In this document: piece after piece, positions 9,202 through 18,208 of the stretch
Position numbering within the stretch: the first letter of the stretch is position 1
Layout of the letters: each line of letters opens with the position of its first letter
DNA from: Halomonas colorata
Lineage (GTDB): Bacteria > Pseudomonadota > Gammaproteobacteria > Pseudomonadales > Halomonadaceae
NCBI RefSeq assembly: GCF_014897985.1
Contig: NZ_JABUZA010000041.1
Location: forward strand, 1-41,202
Direction: 5' to 3'
DNA: 41,202 nt
The notes under the pieces: model-generated
What the model was told of the DNA's origin: nothing
The model's database searches: none
What the model saw: only the letters and a program-made list of their open reading frames with translations
Program-made: the position numbers and the translations under genes

Positions 9202-12200
9202 TCACTCAGCCGTTTGAGCGAGTGCCTGGTCAACCAGAGCAGCGCCAAGAAGCCCCTGGTAACGCGTGGCCAGGGTGGGCCAGCTACGCTGGGCCAGCCA
9301 CTGTTCACGCGCGCCATGGTACTGGCTGCGCTGTTCGGCCGGGGCGCCCAGCACGCGGGCAATCCCTTCGGCGATGTCGTGGCTGTCAAACCCGTGGGCT
9401 TGCCATACAACGTCTTTTACTTCATCGAAGATGGGAGCGGGCGTGGTCAGGATATTGGCACACACGGCCACGGCGGTGCGTACTGCGGCACTGCTGGATT
9501 CCTGGGTGTACTGGTAAGGCAACACCACGGCATTACACTCGCCTAGAAGCTGCTGGACTTCGTCCAGGGGCAGGAATCCGGTGTGCCATTCGATGTGGCC
9601 ATCAACGCTCAGGCGCTGTGCAGTACGCTGGCAGCGGGCCAGCTCTTCTTGCGAGCTGGATTCATCCAGCACGGAAGTTACCAGGCGCAGGGTGGTGCCT
9701 TCGGGGAGCTGTTGCTTCTTGCGCAGCGCGGCAAAGGCTTCGATCAGGGTGTTCACGCCTTTGTGCGGCAGTAGGAAACCGAAGCTGCCGATCACCGGCG
9801 CGTGGGCTGGTTGAGTGGCGGCAAGCGTGCCTTCTGCGGGGGTATCAACTTTAGGAGAATCAACGCCCTGGTGCATTTGCGTGACGTTGTCAGTCAGGCC
9901 GATGCGCTTGAGGTAGTTGAGGTCATCCAGGGTGTGTACGAATACGCGGTCGAAGGCGGCCAGGGTGGCGGCCACCGTGCGGCGGCGTGTGGCGTCGAAG
10001 TCGATGACCGGGCGCGTGGTGTGCAGGGTGATGTATACCCGCTGGCCTTGCTGACGGCATTGCTGCACTTGCTGGTGCAGCTGGCGGTCCAGCTCGTAGA
10101 ACGCGAAGTGATGCTGTAGCCATACCACGTTGCCGGTGGCGTCTTGCAGGTTTGGGCTTTCGCCGCGCTGCCAACTGCGCGTAACGTTTTCGGAAGCGGC
10201 CGGCCGGTTGCCTTTTTTATCCAGCGTTGGGGCATACAGCGTGTAGCTGGCTGCCTCATCTACCGTTTGCAGGGCGCTTAGCAGGTGGCGGCTGTATTCG
10301 GCGATGCCGCAGGGCTCGTCCCAGGTGGTGTATACGCTAAGTGAAAGCGCCTGAGCGGGCTGCTGCGCGGCGGCTTGCAGGCGCGTTAACGCAGCCATTA
10401 CCGAATGGGTGGCGCTGGGCGCGAAGAAGCGTTCCTGAATGGCACCTTGCAGCGAGGCCACAGATGCCGTGGCGCCCTCGCCTTTGCCTCGCAGCTGGGT
10501 AATTTGCTGCTGGACCTGCTCGACAAGGCTTGCCACGCTGGGCTCTGCCCATACCGCCTGACCTGCACTGAAATGCGATTGGGCGTGGTCGAAGCAGTAG
10601 TTGACCCACCCGCTGTGCGCAGCCGGAGTGAAATCCGTGTGGGCGCCGTAGCCGGTGACCACCAGCGCACGGCCAAACTCGCCTGCTTCAATGGCGGGCA
10701 TGTTGAGCCCTTCCCCACGCGTGGGCAGCACCACGATATCGGCCTTCTGGTACAGCGCGGCCATCTGCGCGGCGTCGTAATCCTCCATGATGAGGTGCAG
10801 GCGTTCGCGCGCGGGCTGGCTCAGGTACTGCTCTGCCCAGGCGTCTACCTGGTTATGGGGATTGGGGAAGGTTTTCAGGGTCAGGGTGATATCGGGTTCG
10901 GCGGCGGCCAGTTTCTCGAACGCCTGAAGCAGTACGTCCACGCCCTTGCGCGGAAAGGCGGAGGAGACATGCAGTAGATTGACCGCTTGATGCTGGCTTA
11001 CCCGGGTCAGGTCATTTACCTGGCTGGTGGCGGCCTGGGGGTTGGCTACCAGCGGCATGGCAATCACGTGAACAGGCAGCTTGCAGCCGCTGTCCATCAG
11101 TACCTTCTTGACGAACCAGGCGGTTACCACCACACCGGCGTAATGGCGGTTCAGGGTATCTATCATTTCCCTGGGTACCCAGGACTCTTCCCAGAAAAAC
11201 AGCGCGATGGGCAGGCCGTGGCGCGGGTCGGGTTCAATCAACGGGTAGTGGTGGTAAAGCGCGACGCGCTGTTCCGGTGCCAGGGCTTGCCAGGCGGCCG
11301 GGTCGGTCAGCCCGTCCAGGCGCGTGGTTTCCGCCTCCCCGCCGGGGGTGGTGCGCACGCGCTCTTCCAGGCTGTTTTCGTGAGGCACCAGCCATAGGGC
11401 GGGGGCGTCGTCGCTCTGCTGCAAGCGGGTGAGCAGGTGGCGGTTTACCGCGGCCAGGCTGTAGCTGCCGTTGACATGGCCTTCCAGGCGGATACCTTTC
11501 AAAAGCACATGGTGCTCAGCCAACGGGGCGTCGCGCAGGGCCGCGGCCTCAAGGCGTACGGCGGCGAGAACATCGCGGTCCAGGTTGATGAAGTCTTCAT
11601 CACGGAACTGCCCTGCCCGGCTGAACAGGCCTTCGCTTGCGGCCATGCGCTTTAAAACACGCACTTTCAGCGCGGGAAACCGGTTGAGCACTTTCAGCGC
11701 CAGCCGCTTCAGCCAGGGGATCTGTGCCATGCGGCGCATGAGCTTGCCGCTTGACATGGTAGACTGGCGCTGAAGGTGCATAACACCGCGCAGGGGTTTG
11801 GTTATCCGCCAGGAGCGACTGTTATAAACACTGTTGAGCTCTTGCAGCAAGTGCTCAGCTTGCTGATGATAATGCTGGCGCTCTTGCTCAACCTGCTTAA
11901 GCTCAACGCCGCGCTGTGTAAGCTCAGTGTCTCGCTGGGCAAGTTCAGTGTCGCGCCTTGTGAGTTGTTCGGTCTGCTCTTCTATCTTGGCGGCCAGCGT
12001 TTCCAGGCTGCCCTGCTGGGCTCCGGTAAGCGTATCCAGGTAGTCAAACCAGGGGGCGCTGGCTTCATCGGCGTGCTTGTGCGCAATCAGGGCGTAATCG
12101 GGGTAGGCAGACACCACCCAATCCATGTACTGGCGCAGCGGGGCGTCGCCTTGCGGCGGCTTGGGGCCGTTCAGGCGTAGAATATTGGCTTTGGCATAGC

Positions 12201-12717
12201 CTGAGTCCGTGGCCACGAAGTGCAGAAGCGGCGGCGGCAGCGGGTGCAGGTGAGTGGGGTCGAGGTAGAAACTCCACAGCCCGACGGTGAGGTTTTCCGG
12301 GTTGGGCGTTTCAAGTATCAGTACGCCGCCGGGCACCAGCGTGCGCAGCGCTTCCTGTATCAGGGTTACCAGGCTGTCAAAGGGGATGTGCTCGGCAATA
12401 TGGAAACCGGTAATGGCGGCCAGGGTATCGCTTTCGGTTTGCTGAAGTGCGCTGAGCGCGTCGTTGACCTCGACCACAAGGCCGCTTTCATTACACGCCT
12501 GGGCCATGCTTTCGTTGGTATCGATACCTTTGGCGGGCCAGCCGTTTTCCTGCATCAGCTCGAGCCATTCGCCCCGGCCGGAACCCAGGTCGACCACCTG
12601 GGCTTCTGGGTAGCGCGCCATGATGGGCGCCAGCAGCGGAACGTACACTGTGAGGCGCTCTTTGATGGCGTCTTTTTCGCCGCGAAAGTGATTGGTAAAT
12701 CGGGTATAGAAATCCAT
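9202..12717 (-). CDS. Methyltransferase/coiled-coil/double GT4 glycosyltransferase
   Basis: 1171 residues in four parts. (1) A class I SAM methyltransferase, about 1-225, with motif VVDLGSGRGEW (41-51), an acidic GIDTNES loop (64-70) and FHIAEHIPF. (2) A coiled coil, about 235-300, with near-perfect heptads RDTELAQ, RDTELTQ, RGVELKQ, ending in SRSWRITKPLR. (3) A GT4-type domain, about 395-760, with HVSSAFPRKGVDVL and the EGLNMPAIEAGE nucleotide-sugar motif. (4) A second GT4 domain, about 795-1160, with GSFGFLLPHKGVNTLIEAF and QESSSAAVRTAVA. In ABC-exported O-antigens such as E. coli O9a, WbdD (methyltransferase with a coiled-coil ruler) caps chains made by the double-GT WbdA. This protein seems to merge those roles, without the WbdD kinase. 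The ATG overlaps the wzt stop (TAATG). Confidence 0.88.
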   Translation of the reverse strand: MDFYTRFTNHFRGEKDAIKERLTVYVPLLAPIMARYPEAQVVDLGSGRGEWLELMQENGWPAKGIDTNESMAQACNESGLVVEVNDALSALQQTESDTLAAITGFHIAEHIPFDSLVTLIQEALRTLVPGGVLILETPNPENLTVGLWSFYLDPTHLHPLPPPLLHFVATDSGYAKANILRLNGPKPPQGDAPLRQYMDWVVSAYPDYALIAHKHADEASAPWFDYLDTLTGAQQGSLETLAAKIEEQTEQLTRRDTELAQRDTELTQRGVELKQVEQERQHYHQQAEHLLQELNSVYNSRSWRITKPLRGVMHLQRQSTMSSGKLMRRMAQIPWLKRLALKVLNRFPALKVRVLKRMAASEGLFSRAGQFRDEDFINLDRDVLAAVRLEAAALRDAPLAEHHVLLKGIRLEGHVNGSYSLAAVNRHLLTRLQQSDDAPALWLVPHENSLEERVRTTPGGEAETTRLDGLTDPAAWQALAPEQRVALYHHYPLIEPDPRHGLPIALFFWEESWVPREMIDTLNRHYAGVVVTAWFVKKVLMDSGCKLPVHVIAMPLVANPQAATSQVNDLTRVSQHQAVNLLHVSSAFPRKGVDVLLQAFEKLAAAEPDITLTLKTFPNPHNQVDAWAEQYLSQPARERLHLIMEDYDAAQMAALYQKADIVVLPTRGEGLNMPAIEAGEFGRALVVTGYGAHTDFTPAAHSGWVNYCFDHAQSHFSAGQAVWAEPSVASLVEQVQQQITQLRGKGEGATASVASLQGAIQERFFAPSATHSVMAALTRLQAAAQQPAQALSLSVYTTWDEPCGIAEYSRHLLSALQTVDEAASYTLYAPTLDKKGNRPAASENVTRSWQRGESPNLQDATGNVVWLQHHFAFYELDRQLHQQVQQCRQQGQRVYITLHTTRPVIDFDATRRRTVAATLAAFDRVFVHTLDDLNYLKRIGLTDNVTQMHQGVDSPKVDTPAEGTLAATQPAHAPVIGSFGFLLPHKGVNTLIEAFAALRKKQQLPEGTTLRLVTSVLDESSSQEELARCQRTAQRLSVDGHIEWHTGFLPLDEVQQLLGECNAVVLPYQYTQESSSAAVRTAVAVCANILTTPAPIFDEVKDVVWQAHGFDSHDIAEGIARVLGAPAEQRSQYHGAREQWLAQRSWPTLATRYQGLLGAALVDQALAQTAE

Positions 12718-13997
12718 TACACTGACTCGTTAGGTTCTGAACTGATCGCGACGTGGCGCTTGCACTCAATAGCGGGCATCACCCAACTGCTACCCAGGAA
12801 GAAATCTTTTTCCATATTGACCATCTGGAACACCAGGGCGTGGTCTACCCACTGATAGTTATTCAACAGGTGGGTATCGCTGCTGTGCAGGGAAAGCGAC
12901 ACGGAGTAGCTGCCCGGCCCCAGGTTGGCATCAAAGCGCATGCGATAGGTAAGCTCTTCCCCTTCGCTCAGCTCGCGTTCTACCTGGTCGGTGTGCCAGG
13001 TATTGGTGCCGAACACCTCCTGGCCAACGCGGTCTTTCAGCTTGTAGCCCACCACTAACTCGGGCAGGTTGGCGTGAATGGTCACGGTAATGCGCAATTC
13101 TACCGCCTGGCCTACGTCCACGACATCTATTGCATTGCCGTTTTCAGCGTGCAGGCTTACCTGCTTGACGCTGGCTTCGCCAGAGCCGGACTGGGTTTGT
13201 ATCTGGCCACTGGCAAGCGGCGTGATCTCTACCCGGTCGTTCTCTTTTTTGGCGATGAGCGCGTTGTAGTAATCCATAATGTCCTGGGGCAGGCCATCCT
13301 CGAGCACCCTGCCCTGTTCCAGCAGAATCGCGCGGTCGCACAGGCTTTGTATGGCGGCCTTGTCGTGGGACACGATCAGCAGCGACGTGCCCTGGCGCTG
13401 GAACTCGCGGATCCGGTCGAAGCTTTTATGCTGGAAGTAGGCGTCCCCCACCGAGAGCGCTTCATCAACGATGAGTATTTCGGGGCGAAACGCAGTGGCC
13501 ACCGAAAACGCGACGCGCATCTGCATGCCGCTTGAATAGACGCGCATGGGCTTGTCGAAGTAGCTGCCTATTTCAGCGAAGGCTTCGATGTCGGCCATAG
13601 CGGAATCTATCTGGGCGTGGGTAAAGCCCATGAGCCCGGCGGAGTGAATCACGTTCTGGCGGCCCGTCAGCTCGCCATTAAACCCCATGCCCAGCTCCAG
13701 AATGGCGGCCACGCGGCCGTGAGTGCGTATGTAGCCTTCGCTGGGGCGTAGCGTGCCGGTGATCATTTTCAACAGCGTGCTTTTACCGGCACCGTTCTGC
13801 CCCACGATACCAACGGCTTCGCCCTGGGCAACATCGAAATTGATATCGCGCAGTATCCAGGTTTCATCGAGCGGCTGTACCGGGCTGAACCAGCTGGCCA
13901 CGCGCATCAGCTCATTGCGATAGCGCCGGTAGGCTTTGCCCAGTTCGCGTACTTCAAGCAGTGCCTTGGGGGCCACTGTGGTCTGGTCAAGGCTCAT
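12717..13997 (-). CDS. wzt: O-antigen ABC exporter ATPase with C-terminal glycan-binding domain
   Basis: 426 residues. The nucleotide-binding domain has Walker A GQNGAGKST (66-74), signature YSSGMQMR (154-161), Walker B ILIVDE (174-179) and an H-loop SHD (210-212). Residues about 255-426 form an extra domain of the Wzt C-terminal type, which in O9a-like systems recognises the methyl- or phosphate-capped chain end. Its presence agrees with the methyltransferase encoded by the next gene. The gene overlaps wzm by 4 nt (ATGA) and the downstream gene by 1 nt, indicating translational coupling. It works at the inner membrane with Wzm to flip lipid-linked O-polysaccharide. Confidence 0.95.
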   Translation of the reverse strand: MSLDQTTVAPKALLEVRELGKAYRRYRNELMRVASWFSPVQPLDETWILRDINFDVAQGEAVGIVGQNGAGKSTLLKMITGTLRPSEGYIRTHGRVAAILELGMGFNGELTGRQNVIHSAGLMGFTHAQIDSAMADIEAFAEIGSYFDKPMRVYSSGMQMRVAFSVATAFRPEILIVDEALSVGDAYFQHKSFDRIREFQRQGTSLLIVSHDKAAIQSLCDRAILLEQGRVLEDGLPQDIMDYYNALIAKKENDRVEITPLASGQIQTQSGSGEASVKQVSLHAENGNAIDVVDVGQAVELRITVTIHANLPELVVGYKLKDRVGQEVFGTNTWHTDQVERELSEGEELTYRMRFDANLGPGSYSVSLSLHSSDTHLLNNYQWVDHALVFQMVNMEKDFFLGSSWVMPAIECKRHVAISSEPNESV

Positions 13998-14788
13998 AGG
14001 GCGTCCACCATTTCCGGGCTTGCTTTACGAAACAGCACCGCGCTGACGAGTACCAGCCCAGCGCCGAGTGCGGTCAGCGCCGCAAGCGCCGGCACGGAAG
14101 GCGCATGGCCGTAGGCAAGTACATCGTGATAGGCGCCAATCAAGTGAAACAGCGGGTTGAAGGCAATGATGGCCTGCAGCGATTCCGGGACAATTTCAGC
14201 GGGATACACCACGGGGGTAAACCAGAAAAGAAACTGCAACACAATGGGCATAAGCTGCCCTATATCGCGTATGAACACGTTGAGGATGCCAAGCGTCAGC
14301 CCCAAGCCCAGGGCCAGCAATACGGTAATGCCGGTGAGCACCAGCACCCAGGGCAGCGTGCTGGGGGTGAAATGCCCAAGCACCGCAAACACGACCAGAA
14401 TGACCACGAACAGGGCCAGGTTATTGATCAGGCAGGAGCCGGTAATAATAACGGGCAAGGCAATCTTGGGGAAAACCAGTTTTTTCATCAGGTTGGCGTT
14501 TTCAATAAACACGCCAAGGCAGCGGTTGAGAATCTCGCTGAACAGGCTCCAGCCCAGCATGCCTGCGGTAAGGTAGATCGCGTAGGCGTATTGGCTTTCA
14601 ATGCCGGGCAGCTTGGCCGACAGCACCGCCGAGAGTATCAGGGCGTAGATAAGTACCATGGAAAGCGGATGAATGATCATCCAGGCCCCGCCAATTCGGC
14701 TGCGGGCAAATCGCGTCACGAGTTCGTGGCGTATTGATGTGGCAATAAACTGGCGATAGCGCCATGCCCCTTTTAGGGATTCCAGCAT
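13994..14788 (-). CDS. wzm: O-antigen ABC exporter permease
   Basis: 264 residues with about six hydrophobic segments, typical of the ABC-2 permease family used for O-antigen and teichoic acid export. The N-terminal amphipathic stretch (YRQFIATSIRHELVTRF) and RIGGAWMIIHPLSMVLIY match Wzm proteins, as does FWFTPVVYP in the second half. It starts 137 nt after gtrA and overlaps wzt by 4 nt, so it heads the wzm-wzt-GT-gmd-rmd unit. An AAGG stands upstream of the ATG at usable spacing. With Wzt it moves undecaprenyl-linked polysaccharide to the periplasmic face. No Wzx or Wzy was seen, consistent with the ABC-dependent route. Confidence 0.94.
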   Translation of the reverse strand: MLESLKGAWRYRQFIATSIRHELVTRFARSRIGGAWMIIHPLSMVLIYALILSAVLSAKLPGIESQYAYAIYLTAGMLGWSLFSEILNRCLGVFIENANLMKKLVFPKIALPVIITGSCLINNLALFVVILVVFAVLGHFTPSTLPWVLVLTGITVLLALGLGLTLGILNVFIRDIGQLMPIVLQFLFWFTPVVYPAEIVPESLQAIIAFNPLFHLIGAYHDVLAYGHAPSVPALAALTALGAGLVLVSAVLFRKASPEMVDAL

Positions 14789-14925
14789 TCCGTTACCTTT
14801 TACCCGAACCAGGTAGTGATTAATTCAAAGGGAGCCATGGTAAGCCAAGCGCTAAGCACACACCACCGTTACTGGCAGCCAAACGTGTTGATAGTTCCCA
14901 CTTTGCATGGGTTTTAGCGGGTTAC

Positions 14926-15315
14926 TCAGGGCATGGCAAACGTATAATATTTAGCCAGCAGGTAAGTACTCACCGCGGCGGTCGCAATCGCACTGAGCAT
15001 GGCAAGCAAGGGAGGAAGCGGCGTTAGCAATAGCACCCCGAGCGCCGCGTAATTGATGGCTAATCCAGCAAGCGACATAAATAAAAAGCGGCTTAAGGTT
15101 GTTTGACGCTTAAACGTTACTCGCTGATGCCCCCAAAATGAAACGCCAAACGCGACCAGCCAAGCAATAAAATTGGCAAGCGCGATATAATGGCCTTGCA
15201 TAAGGGTAAACAGCAACGTGGCTACCCCCATGTGTGTAGCCGTTGCGGCTGCACCCACCGCGATGAACCGCAGCGCTTGGAGTACTTCGGCGCGGGTTTT
15301 CGTCATGCCAAACAT
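14926..15315 (-). CDS. GtrA-family membrane protein
   Basis: 129 residues with four predicted membrane helices and the GtrA pattern: FIAVGAAATATHMGVATLLF first, a polar SFWGHQRVTFK loop in the middle, and YLLAKYYTFA at the end. GtrA-type proteins are thought to flip undecaprenyl-phosphate-glucose for glucosylation of O-antigen. Its ATG follows the stop of the GT2 gene directly (TAG ATG), so translation is coupled. A second ATG three codons on is possible. It is the last gene of a three-gene cassette. Confidence 0.9.
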   Translation of the reverse strand: MFGMTKTRAEVLQALRFIAVGAAATATHMGVATLLFTLMQGHYIALANFIAWLVAFGVSFWGHQRVTFKRQTTLSRFLFMSLAGLAINYAALGVLLLTPLPPLLAMLSAIATAAVSTYLLAKYYTFAMP

Positions 15316-16323
15316 CTACTCATGTTCAGGTGTTGTATGGCCCGATACGACATGGTCATGCGCAGCAGGCAAATGGCTATTATCAGGCTCAGAGGACTCT
15401 TGCAGTACATACAGAGGTCGGCCTTTTACTTCGATAAATAGCCGGGCGATATATTCGCCTAAAATGCCAATCGAGAGCAATTGCATCCCCCCAAAAAATA
15501 GCACTACGCTCATTAAGGAGGCATAACCAGGCACATCGCGCCCGCCTATCAGCACGCCTGCAACTAGCACTACAATATACAGAAATGCGAGTAAGGCGAC
15601 CCCCGCACCTATATAACTCCACACCCGGAGCGGAATAGTGCTAAACCCGACTAACCCATCGAGTGCAAAATTCCACAGCTTCCAAAAACTGAATTTACTT
15701 TCTCCTGCGTGTCGTGAAGGACGTTGGTAAGGAACACCGGTTGTTTTAAATCCCGCCCAGGCATAAAGCCCTTTCATAAATCGGTTGCGCTCGGGCAGCT
15801 GTAGCAATACATCCACCACGCGCCGTGACATTAGGCGGTAGTCGCCTGCGTTTCCAGGAATGGGCGAATGGGTAATACGATTAAATAGGTGGTAAAAGCC
15901 TTTGGCGGTAGTGCGTTTTGCAGCAGAATCTTCGGGGCGTGAAGCTCGCACCCCATAGACCATATCGAAGCTCTCTTCGCGCCAAAGTCGCACAAACTCG
16001 GGAATCAGTTCGGGGGGATCTTGTAAGTCAACATCCATGGGCACCACCGCATCGCCGGTCGCGTGACGCAGCCCTGCCGTCAGAGCCGCTTCTTTGCCAA
16101 AGTTACGGCTGAAAGACACATAGCGAATACGAGCGTCCTGCCGATTAAGCACTTTTAGCTGGGCGAGCGTGTCATCAGTAGAGCCGTCGTCGATAAACAG
16201 AATTTCAAAGTTAGGTGCGCAACCTATTAATACAGGAAGCATCTGCTCAATAAACGGCTCCAAGGAGTCACTTTCATTGAGCACTGGAACAATGATGCTT
16301 AGGTTCCAACTAATTTCGCTCAT
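15316..16323 (-). CDS. GtrB-like polyprenyl-phosphate glycosyltransferase (GT2)
   Basis: 335 residues. A GT-A fold carries IIVPVLNESDSL (10-21), FIDDGSTDD (43-51) and the metal-binding/aglycon motif PMDVDLQDPPEL (96-107). Two C-terminal membrane helices follow (about 230-300), the architecture of GtrB/DPM-like enzymes that load glucose from UDP-glucose onto undecaprenyl phosphate. The C-terminal tail is His-rich. The start overlaps the upstream membrane protein gene by 4 nt (ATGA) and the stop abuts gtrA. The set matches serotype-converting gtrA-gtrB-gtrC cassettes. The sugar moved could be other than glucose. Confidence 0.92.
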   Translation of the reverse strand: MSEISWNLSIIVPVLNESDSLEPFIEQMLPVLIGCAPNFEILFIDDGSTDDTLAQLKVLNRQDARIRYVSFSRNFGKEAALTAGLRHATGDAVVPMDVDLQDPPELIPEFVRLWREESFDMVYGVRASRPEDSAAKRTTAKGFYHLFNRITHSPIPGNAGDYRLMSRRVVDVLLQLPERNRFMKGLYAWAGFKTTGVPYQRPSRHAGESKFSFWKLWNFALDGLVGFSTIPLRVWSYIGAGVALLAFLYIVVLVAGVLIGGRDVPGYASLMSVVLFFGGMQLLSIGILGEYIARLFIEVKGRPLYVLQESSEPDNSHLPAAHDHVVSGHTTPEHE

Positions 16324-18017
16324 TGGGTTTCCTCAGAAGTAAGTTGCCAAGCAAAGGTTGCCATAGGAGTGACAATACACTGCATATTGGCTAGGTTGCA
16401 GGCCTGCACAGCTTCAGGATTGGTGATAGCGTAGACCACACTGGGGTCTGGCTGACCAGCCATCAGCGCTTGCTGGGCAGGTGCTACCGCTTGATGAATA
16501 ATGGTTGGGGTAATCCGAGCCACGTAGGCGACGTTAACGGCCATGCCGTGCTGCCCAGCCAGCCATGCCAGAGGTAACATACCGACAATGTCATCAGCTT
16601 GAGTTATATGCAGCGATTGGCGTTGGCTAAGCGCCGCTTGCAAACCTGATGAATCCCAGCCAGTAAAGCGCGGATCTTCTGCCATGTGGTAAGTTGCCGC
16701 TTGCTGGCTACGGGTGTGAAAGTAGTGGTGCCAATGCTGCAAGTCAAATAGCTGTATTACCAGCACACATAAAGCGGCCAGAGTGGCATTACGGGGCGTT
16801 AGGCGCTGAACAAGTATTGCACCGGCCAAGAAAATACTCAGGTACATTAGCACCCATACCATTCGGCCGCTTGCACGTAAAATGGCCTTTAGTGATTCAG
16901 GCCAAGGTAAAGGCAAGTTAACGGTATAAGGACCTATGACGACTTTATCGCTCAGTGCAAAGATAAATAAACCGATAGCCAGCGCCCCTAAACCCTTTAC
17001 CGGCCATCGGTAGGTAGTAGGTATATGGATAGGACGCCGGATAAATAGCAGCAACGCCATCAACCAAAGCGCCATTATCCCTGCCCCTACATAGCTCATC
17101 CCTTCGTATTGACCACCAATGCCAGGTACCCAAACGGGCAAGGCTACTGATGCAGAAATAATGCCCGCCAGGAAGCTGTAGGCATTGAAATACGCGACCA
17201 GCTCCGCCGAGTAAAAACCGAATCCATCAGCGCCTGGCGACTCGCCACCGCTATGTAAATAGCCGACACCCCACATGACGAATAAGATAATGAGCGGTTG
17301 AAGCAGGCTATAAGCTCCCCATAGCAGCCACCATTGACGATGATAAGCGAGCCCTTTCAGGCGATATTGCTGCGAGGTTCTTAACAGCCACCATAAGCTC
17401 CATAGCAGCCCCACCAGTAGAAACAAATAAAAATGTACCAATACGGCAAGCGTCAGCATTAACGACCATTGGCAGCGGGCCTTCCAACCCGGGTCAGTGC
17501 GAAAAAGCACTAAATAGATAGCGAATAAAAACGTCCAATGCGCCATTAATGATTCGTGCCCGGCCCCACCCGGCCCACGAAACAATACGGCTGGCATAAT
17601 TGCCACTACAAGGCTTAGTGCAATCGCCGCAATAGGAGACATCTTCAACCGTGTAAAGATAAGACAAGCGGCGATAGCATTAAGCATCAGATGTGCAACC
17701 GATGCGAGTCCTTGATATTGAAAAGGATCAGGTAACCATGCTTGGATTAGCTTTAGCGGTATAGCAAGTAGCGGCAATGAATCGGTAAATACAATGCTGC
17801 TACGAACTTCAGTGCCATAGGTGTGCAACGCACCTATTGGCCAGTCCCAGGGTTCGTGACGATAATAATGCCAACCCAGAAAGTGTTGTAGTAAATCCCC
17901 CTCTTGCAGTAGCCACTCAACCTTTAAAGGGTTGAGAATACCGGCATATAAATAGCTTCCCAGCAGACCCGCTAAACAGGCAGCAATTACTATGGTTACC
18001 CGGCGTTGCATGTCCAT
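16320..18017 (-). CDS. Polytopic GT-C-like membrane protein (DUF6311-like), likely the cassette-specific transferase
   Basis: 565 residues with about 10-11 hydrophobic segments. The first periplasmic loop holds acidic and aromatic residues (EGDLLQHFLGWHYYRHEPW), followed by GTEVRSSIVFTDSLPLLAIP, a pattern I associate with DUF6311 proteins. The architecture is that of GT-C enzymes such as GtrC, which transfer a sugar from a polyprenyl carrier onto O-antigen in the periplasm. A soluble C-terminal part of about 130 residues (VYAITNPEAVQACNLANMQC) completes the protein. The gene overlaps the GtrB-like gene by 4 nt and heads the cassette. Acceptor and linkage cannot be read from the sequence. The family name is from memory. 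Confidence 0.8.
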   Translation of the reverse strand: MDMQRRVTIVIAACLAGLLGSYLYAGILNPLKVEWLLQEGDLLQHFLGWHYYRHEPWDWPIGALHTYGTEVRSSIVFTDSLPLLAIPLKLIQAWLPDPFQYQGLASVAHLMLNAIAACLIFTRLKMSPIAAIALSLVVAIMPAVLFRGPGGAGHESLMAHWTFLFAIYLVLFRTDPGWKARCQWSLMLTLAVLVHFYLFLLVGLLWSLWWLLRTSQQYRLKGLAYHRQWWLLWGAYSLLQPLIILFVMWGVGYLHSGGESPGADGFGFYSAELVAYFNAYSFLAGIISASVALPVWVPGIGGQYEGMSYVGAGIMALWLMALLLFIRRPIHIPTTYRWPVKGLGALAIGLFIFALSDKVVIGPYTVNLPLPWPESLKAILRASGRMVWVLMYLSIFLAGAILVQRLTPRNATLAALCVLVIQLFDLQHWHHYFHTRSQQAATYHMAEDPRFTGWDSSGLQAALSQRQSLHITQADDIVGMLPLAWLAGQHGMAVNVAYVARITPTIIHQAVAPAQQALMAGQPDPSVVYAITNPEAVQACNLANMQCIVTPMATFAWQLTSEETQ

Positions 18018-18208
18018 TTGCTCGCTCTTACGTCAAAATAATTGAAAAAAGGCATACAACCACTTAATGAAGGATGTCGATGCTACATCTAACCGCCTCA
18101 TACGTTGGCTATGATATGCTTCGCGCTCAGTGTTGATGCAGCGGTAGCCTTGGCATTGTAATCCTGCGTTACTCTTTTTATCCTCTGCCATAAGTGAGCA
18201 TCATCGGC

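Noticed and set aside
18105..18120. TATGAT as a -10 box for the MBOAT operon
   Set aside because: No acceptable -35 element at 16-18 nt; too weak to annotate.
18194..18208. GTG start five codons upstream in the MBOAT gene
   Set aside because: No ribosome-binding site precedes it, and family members start with MVFS.
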